From Nostoc sp. LEGE 12450 (lineage in GTDB: Bacteria > Cyanobacteriota > Cyanobacteriia > Cyanobacteriales > Nostocaceae), in contig NZ_JADEXU010000033.1 in the NCBI RefSeq assembly GCF_015206895.1, forward strand, positions 1 through 60,308: DNA of 60,308 bases. Reading direction: 5' to 3'. Shown piece by piece: positions 56,124 to 60,308 of the stretch (its first letter is position 1; each line of letters begins with the position of its first letter). The notes beneath the pieces were generated by a model. It saw nothing but the letters and a program-made list of their open reading frames with translations. It searched no databases and had not been told where the DNA came from. Made by a program: the position numbers and the translations under genes.

Positions 56124-57243
56124 GAGAGTACCTCTGTTCTCTGACCAAATTCAAAAGTTCTTCTGTCGTCAGGCTGCGTTTTTTCTGTACCGATTGATGG
56201 CGCACTGCATCTAAAACAGATTGGGTTTCTTGGAGGTTCAAGAAAATTCCATGCTGTTCTAGCAAGTTTGAAACCAAATGCCGTCCAGAATGTTTGCCTA
56301 ATACTAAACGCCGTTCCCAACCCACCTCTTCGGGAGCAAATGGTTCGTAGGTAATGGGGTTTTGTAGTACTCCGTGAGCATGGATGCCAGATTCGTGAGC
56401 AAAGGTATTTTCGCCAACGATCGCTTTCCAAGGTGGTACGCTAGCACCTGATGCGGCTGCAACTAGTTGAGACAGTTCCAGCAAACCGGGTGTGTCAATG
56501 CCTAAATCAACGCCATAGATGCGTTTGATGGCCATGACAACTTCTTCTAAAGCTGCGTTTCCTGCCCTTTCACCTAATCCGTTGACTGTGGTATTCACTG
56601 ATAAGGCTCCAGCTTTGATACCCGCAAGAGCGTTGGCTGTTGCCAGACCAAAATCATTGTGGGTGTGGATTTCTAGGGGAATCATCAAAGCTGAAACCAG
56701 CCGTTTAACCTTGGTGTAGGTGGTGAAAGGGTCGAGAACTCCTACGGTGTCGCAGAAGCGGAACCGGGATGCACCCCATTCTTGGGCATAAAGCGCTACA
56801 TCTAAAAGGAAGTTTTCATCAGCCCTGGAAGAATCTTCTCCGCCGACTGCTACCCAAAGACCTTGATCGACGGCGAAGCTGATGCAGTCTTTGAGCTTTT
56901 GTAAGCTGACTCGCCATTGACCGTGGAATTTAGCGGCGATTTGGATACCAGAGACGGGAATAGCGATATGCACCCGGTTAAGTCCGCAAGCAATAGAAGC
57001 CTTAATATCTGAGATGACGGCGCGGTTCCAGCCGAGGAGTTTTGCTTGTAAACCCAAGTCAGAAATTGCAGCGATCGCACGGGTTTCTTCATCACCCATT
57101 GCTGGTATACCGACTTCTAATTCGGGAATACCAATAGAATCGAGAAACTTAGCGATCGCAACTTTTTCTTCTAGGGTAAAAGCAACACCTGCCGCTTGTT
57201 CGCCATCACGTAGTGTAGTGTCATTAATTATGATTTGATTCAT
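56110..57243 (-). CDS. nifV: Homocitrate synthase NifV
   Basis: This 377-residue enzyme condenses acetyl-CoA and 2-oxoglutarate to homocitrate, the organic ligand of FeMo-co. Signature motifs are [17 protein letters not shown] at the start, [19 protein letters not shown] (metal-binding His pair) and [26 protein letters not shown] about 9 nt before ATG 57243 sets the start; the longer frame to 57309 lacks homology. It is followed directly by nifZ and nifT. Confidence 0.96.
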   Translation of the reverse strand: MNQIIINDTTLRDGEQAAGVAFTLEEKVAIAKFLDSIGIPELEVGIPAMGDEETRAIAAISDLGLQAKLLGWNRAVISDIKASIACGLNRVHIAIPVSGIQIAAKFHGQWRVSLQKLKDCISFAVDQGLWVAVGGEDSSRADENFLLDVALYAQEWGASRFRFCDTVGVLDPFTTYTKVKRLVSALMIPLEIHTHNDFGLATANALAGIKAGALSVNTTVNGLGERAGNAALEEVVMAIKRIYGVDLGIDTPGLLELSQLVAAASGASVPPWKAIVGENTFAHESGIHAHGVLQNPITYEPFAPEEVGWERRLVLGKHSGRHLVSNLLEQHGIFLNLQETQSVLDAVRHQSVQKKRSLTTEELLNLVREQRYSHATR

Positions 57244-57413
57244 TGCAAATATCCCTCTCTTGGAAGTATTCTTAATATCCTTTCTCTCTACAATCCCCAG
57301 CGACGGCAAATGCTAAAAATATCACAATTCATAATGTAGGATACATGATCCTTAATTATTGACCTATTAGCAGCATCACATCTGTATGACAGGGAACTAA
57401 AACAATGTATAAA

Positions 57414-57533
57414 TTACAAATCGTTTTTACCGATGTCAGTTGAAACCTCTTCGAGTAGCAATGAACTAATATAACTATTAGCAAACCCTGAACAAAGTAA
57501 AACACAGAAACCAGCAATTAAGGACGTAATCAT
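57414..57533 (-). CDS. Possible 39-residue single-helix membrane peptide between DUF2949 and nifV genes
   Basis: On the minus strand an ATG at 57533, preceded by GAGG 8 nt upstream, opens 39 codons: MITSLIAGFCVLLCSGFANS, then a polar tail ending IGKNDL. The first half is a hydrophobic helix with two cysteines. It is too short for standard gene calling. The support is a ribosome binding site, helix-like composition and position inside the nif cluster. It could be chance. Confidence 0.35.
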   Translation of the reverse strand: MITSLIAGFCVLLCSGFANSYISSLLLEEVSTDIGKNDL

Positions 57534-57614
57534 CTTAGTAACCTCAGATTTTCTAGAGCATTGGTGTGTAATTTCAGCAGGTAATGGGACTCAAAGCTAC
57601 AAGGCACAAATTAG

Positions 57615-57812
57615 CTAACTATGTTCTGCTAGCCAATCAAAAATCTTTCCTAGCTGCTCCAAATCAACTAAACCATACTGCCAGAGGAGCATCGGTAGTG
57701 GCCCATTTTCTAATTCACGGTGTCGCAGAGCTACAGCAATATCGGCATTTGAAAGTTCAAGTTCGTTGTGCAAAAAAGTGAGAAGTCTTATATCTCTATT
57801 CCGAGTCGCCAT
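57615..57812 (-). CDS. DUF2949 family protein
   Basis: This 65-residue protein begins MATRNRDIRLLTFLHNELEL and has LPMLLWQYGLVDLEQLGKIFDWL. It is a small cyanobacterial family of unknown function. Start ATG 57812 was chosen over 57830 by the family N-terminus. In Anabaena-type genomes an equivalent gene lies between nifP and nifV, and the same position is kept here. Confidence 0.85.
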   Translation of the reverse strand: MATRNRDIRLLTFLHNELELSNADIAVALRHRELENGPLPMLLWQYGLVDLEQLGKIFDWLAEHS

Positions 57813-58097
57813 AAATGATTGAACTTTCAATTTCTAATTTGGGAAAATAATTAAAAATCATAATTTCCAGTTTCTATCTGGAGATTTTGCCTTTTTAATT
57901 GTTGCTATATGTCAGGAAAGTTTCAGATTTACTAGAATAAATAAAATCTAAACTTCATCTAATCCATCTCAGTCTGCAATAAATTCTGCAAGCATACAGT
58001 AGCTTCAAACTCTAAAGCTATTTGAGCTTTGTGCATCTATGAACAAAAAGGATAAAGTTCAGTGATTGCGTCATGAATTCAAGATTAATTAGAAGAT

Positions 58098-58328
58098 TCA
58101 TGATTCATCACTGTAATACCAGCAACGCTCTAGCCACTCTAATAATTCCTGGCGAGAAGCGAGAAATTGCATAACTGTACTGCGAATTAGAATCACTTCT
58201 AGCAAATTGTTCACTTGCACTCGTAAAGAACCATCGGGGGGACAAGAGCTATTAATTTTTAACTCTTGCAGTCGGTAATAGATTCGCCAGCGATCGCTCC
58301 GAGGAATCTGCAAAACGTGATTTGTCAT
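58098..58328 (-). CDS. Asr1405/Asl0597 family small protein
   Basis: This protein of about 76 residues begins MTNHVLQIPRSDRWRIYYRL and ends ASRQELLEWLERCWYYSDES. It matches the small Nostocales family known from the nifP-nifV interval of Anabaena sp. PCC 7120. The function is unknown. The longer frame to 58376 adds residues encoded only by the heptamer spacer repeat, so ATG 58328 is preferred. Confidence 0.85.
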   Translation of the reverse strand: MTNHVLQIPRSDRWRIYYRLQELKINSSCPPDGSLRVQVNNLLEVILIRSTVMQFLASRQELLEWLERCWYYSDES

Positions 58329-58380
58329 TTGTCCTTTGTCCTTTGTCAGTTGACAGTTGTCTTTTGTCATTTGCAAGTGA
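58329..58380. repeat. Heptamer spacer repeat before the Asr1405-family gene
   Basis: TTGTCCT/TTGTCAG units fill the 52-bp gap between the cysE-type gene and the next gene. Read in frame, the tract encodes MTKDNCQLTKDKGQ-like residues that resemble the false extension of the phosphatase gene at 37545. Confidence 0.6.
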
Positions 58381-59121
58381 CTAATGACTCTTAACGCCTA
58401 AAGTTTGCAGTTGTTTTTCGAGTTGCTCAACGCGCGAGAGCAAAGAACGAATCACGGTTGCTTCCATATCGGGTAGCTTTCCATGCTCTAAAGGAGAAAG
58501 GCTGGCGTTTTCATTTCGGGAAATAATTCGACCGGGAATTCCCACAACTGTGCAATCGCTGGGGATATTCCGTAAGACAATGGAACCTGCGCCAATACGG
58601 ACGCGATCGCCAATTTGCAGATTACCCAAAACTTTCGCACCCGCCCCAATCACTGCATTTTTGCCCACTGTGGGATGACGCTTACCAGTTTCCTTACCAG
58701 TTCCGCCAAGGGTAACGCCCTGGTAAATCAGTGTGTAGTCGCCGACGATCGCAGTTTCGCCAATGACAACACCCATTCCGTGGTCGATAAACACGCCCTG
58801 GCCAATCTCTGCACCTGGGTGAATTTCAATCCCTGTCAAAAATCTCCCCAAATGGGAAATGAAACGGGGGATAAAACCCACTCCTCGACCATGTAACCAG
58901 TGAGCAAGACGATGCAAACAGAGTGCGTGCAATCCGGGATAGCAAAATACCACCTCTAGCCAATTCCGTGCTGCGGGATCGCGCTCAAATATAATGCGAA
59001 AATCACTCAATAATGGCTCAAAAAAAACGCCAGAGAGTAAATTTTTCAGCATGGATTTATGTGCAGAATCCTGCGTTTTGGTACTGGGAGGATCGCTAAT
59101 ACTGTCTAAAGACTGTTGCAT
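58381..59121 (-). CDS. cysE: Serine O-acetyltransferase, nif-associated (NifP type)
   Basis: This 246-residue enzyme acetylates serine for cysteine synthesis. The N-terminal helical domain ([20 protein letters not shown]) precedes left-handed beta-helix hexapeptide repeats with [37 protein letters not shown] and the C-terminal GIPGRII. Its position at the head of the nifV cluster matches nifP of Anabaena and Azotobacter, where it raises cysteine supply for Fe-S clusters. Two starts are possible: ATG 59121 and ATG 59052 (MLKNLLSG); the second fits shorter relatives. Confidence 0.93.
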   Translation of the reverse strand: MQQSLDSISDPPSTKTQDSAHKSMLKNLLSGVFFEPLLSDFRIIFERDPAARNWLEVVFCYPGLHALCLHRLAHWLHGRGVGFIPRFISHLGRFLTGIEIHPGAEIGQGVFIDHGMGVVIGETAIVGDYTLIYQGVTLGGTGKETGKRHPTVGKNAVIGAGAKVLGNLQIGDRVRIGAGSIVLRNIPSDCTVVGIPGRIISRNENASLSPLEHGKLPDMEATVIRSLLSRVEQLEKQLQTLGVKSH

Positions 59122-59706
59122 CGGTAATGTCTATCTGGTAAAAGATTCATCTGCTATTTTTATGCTTATATCAGGTGACATCCAACTCGATAGAAAACGC
59201 GATGCTGATTGGATTTATTGGATTGATTACAGTTGTACTCAAACGCCGAAACCCCGACTTAACATAAAGTTAAAATTAGTCTGGGGTTAGGGGCGCTAGT
59301 ATTTAACGATGGGGGTACTAGTATTTTTGGGGCGGGGGTTAAGAATTTCTGTTCACGCTACAAGAAACTTTACCCGTAAGCCTTTGCTAAGATTTCATCA
59401 AGATATTTTGCAATATATTAAGTTGTACTCAGATGCACTCAAATATGATTTAGATGAAGCTAGAAATTGATTTTTTGTATATGCTACTACTATTAGTATC
59501 CTATTATTTGGTTGAGCGAAAGATGGGTTTCTTTATTTTCTTTTAGGATTTGCTGTCTGTATGCAGATATACGTTTCAAAATATAGTTATCGCTCATCGT
59601 GACTGTTTCCTTATTATATAGATGTTTGGGAATAGCGATCGCAAAATCTTAGAAAAGCAGAATAGGTAAATGTTCTTATAGCGCCCCTACTCAAGAAACC
59701 TGTAGA
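59122..59706. other. Gene-free region between nifP-type cysE and the minisatellite
   Basis: The 585 bp contain G+T-rich words (GGGGTTAGGGGCGCTAGTATTT, duplicated in part as GGGGGTACTAGTATTTTTGGGG near 59310-59330) and no convincing ORF. The promoter of the nif accessory cluster should be in the left part. No clear -10 or NifA/NtcA-like site was identified. Confidence 0.45.
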
Positions 59707-60168
59707 GGTGGATTCATCCGGTTCAAATACTCGACGACGGAGATAAAAGGTGGATTCATCCGGTTCAAATACTCGACGACGGAGATAAAAGGTGGATTCA
59801 TCCAGTTCAAATACTCGACGACGGAGATAAAAGGTGGATTCATCCGGTTCAAATACTCGGCGACGGAGATAAAAGGTGGATTCATCCAGTTCAAATACTC
59901 GGCGACGGAGATAAAAGGTGGATTCATCCAGTTCAAATACTCGGCGACGGAGATAAAAGGTGGATTCATCCAGTTCAAATACTCGTTGACGGAGATAAAA
60001 GGTGGATTCATCCAGTTCAAATACTCGTTGACGGAGATAAAAGGTGGATTCATCCAGTTCAAATACTCGACGACGGAGATAAAAGGTGGATTCATCCGGT
60101 TCAAATACTCGACGACGGAGATAAAAGGTGGATTCATCCGGTTCAAATACTCGACGACGGAGATAAAA
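59707..60168. repeat. 42-bp minisatellite, eleven tandem copies
   Basis: Eleven units of exactly 42 bp run without a break. Each begins GGTGGATTCATCC and ends GACGGAGATAAAA. Only two sites vary: G/A at unit position 14, and GACG, GGCG or GTTG near position 28. Copies 1-2 and 10-11 share the same variants, and inner copies differ in blocks. The length is a multiple of three, so several frames stay open on both strands (FYLRRRVFELDEST on minus, TEIKGGFIQFKYS on plus). No ribosome binding site or non-repeat domain supports a real protein. Confidence 0.9.
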
Positions 60169-60308
60169 TGTGACACACAAGGTATCTTGCAAAAGTCCCT
60201 AGCACCCCACTCCTTAATCCCCTCCCCTTAGTAACTACGGTGTATAACACAAGTCTGAAATAGTTTACTCACCTGGTTTTTTGCGTCAGCTTTACCCCAC
60301 CCTAACCC
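60169..60308. other. Right edge, no gene seen
   Basis: The last 140 bp hold no recognisable gene or structure beyond the end of the repeat array. Confidence 0.4.

Noticed and set aside
59614..60231. Open frames on both strands across the 42-bp repeats as real proteins
   Set aside because: The frames stay open only because the unit is 42 bp. Neither has a start with a ribosome binding site or a non-repeat domain.

Overview
The window looks like a chromosomal segment of a filamentous, heterocyst-forming cyanobacterium of the Nostoc/Anabaena group. The pointers are many HIP1 octamers (GCGATCGC), Nostoc-type small dispersed repeats and degenerate heptamer repeats, a Calvin-cycle type GAPDH (gap2), a lumenal CYP38-like cyclophilin, the cyanobacterial efp-accB pair, a cyanoexosortase, and an accessory nitrogen-fixation cluster (nifP-type cysE, Asr1405 family, DUF2949, nifV, nifZ, nifT). 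I saw no tRNA, rRNA, CRISPR array, transposase or phage gene.

Layout. 0.1-4.3 kb: a haem-oxygenase-like diiron protein and an NPPY methyltransferase on +, then on - a secreted five-repeat protein whose 3' end overlaps a glycerophosphodiester phosphodiesterase. 5.1-9.4 kb: ligA, a TauD-type dioxygenase and two small genes. 9.7-14.6 kb: a MITE-like palindrome, a GAF-GGDEF cyclase, a protein kinase remnant and small stress or envelope proteins, including an unusual 19-residue RPI-repeat protein. 14.8-21.9 kb: uvrB, two Uma2 nucleases, a decayed duplication of the uvrB-Uma2 junction, DUF1330, an orphan AAA/ABC ATPase, a TPR protein and a MEKHLA protein. 22.0-35.0 kb: tandem rhomboids, then a minus-strand envelope/exopolysaccharide cluster (Wzc-like, Wza-like, cyanoexosortase and partner, DegT aminotransferase), a degenerate GAF histidine kinase, an IctB/O-antigen-ligase-like membrane protein and a WGxxGxxG protein. 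35.2-52.2 kb: mostly housekeeping (smpB, response regulator, LMW-PTP, ybaB, murB, murC, nadD, gap2, thiL, cyclophilin, efp, accB, ArsR, GerMN, proS, acyltransferase). 52.2-54.8 kb: a small accessory patch with a 24-bp palindrome, a RelE-type toxin-antitoxin pair, an Uma2 gene and a PD-(D/E)XK nuclease. 55.0-59.1 kb: a 2Fe-2S thioredoxin-like ferredoxin and the nif accessory cluster. 59.7-60.2 kb: eleven copies of a 42-bp minisatellite.

How the genes work together. The 23.7-30.9 kb genes would chain-length regulate, export and anchor polysaccharide or protein at the cell surface. The nif cluster would supply homocitrate for FeMo-co (NifV), serine acetylation for cysteine and Fe-S supply (NifP), and nitrogenase maturation factors (NifZ, NifT). 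murC, murB, ybaB and the phosphatase gene run in one direction. The most distinctive sequence-level signals are mobile micro-repeats inserted in frame within genes, the duplicated and then disrupted uvrB-Uma2 junction, the secreted-repeat/GDPD overlap, the histidine-less kinase, the orphan ATPase and the minisatellite. I do not see a clearly complete new multi-gene system; the best candidates are listed as findings with modest scores.
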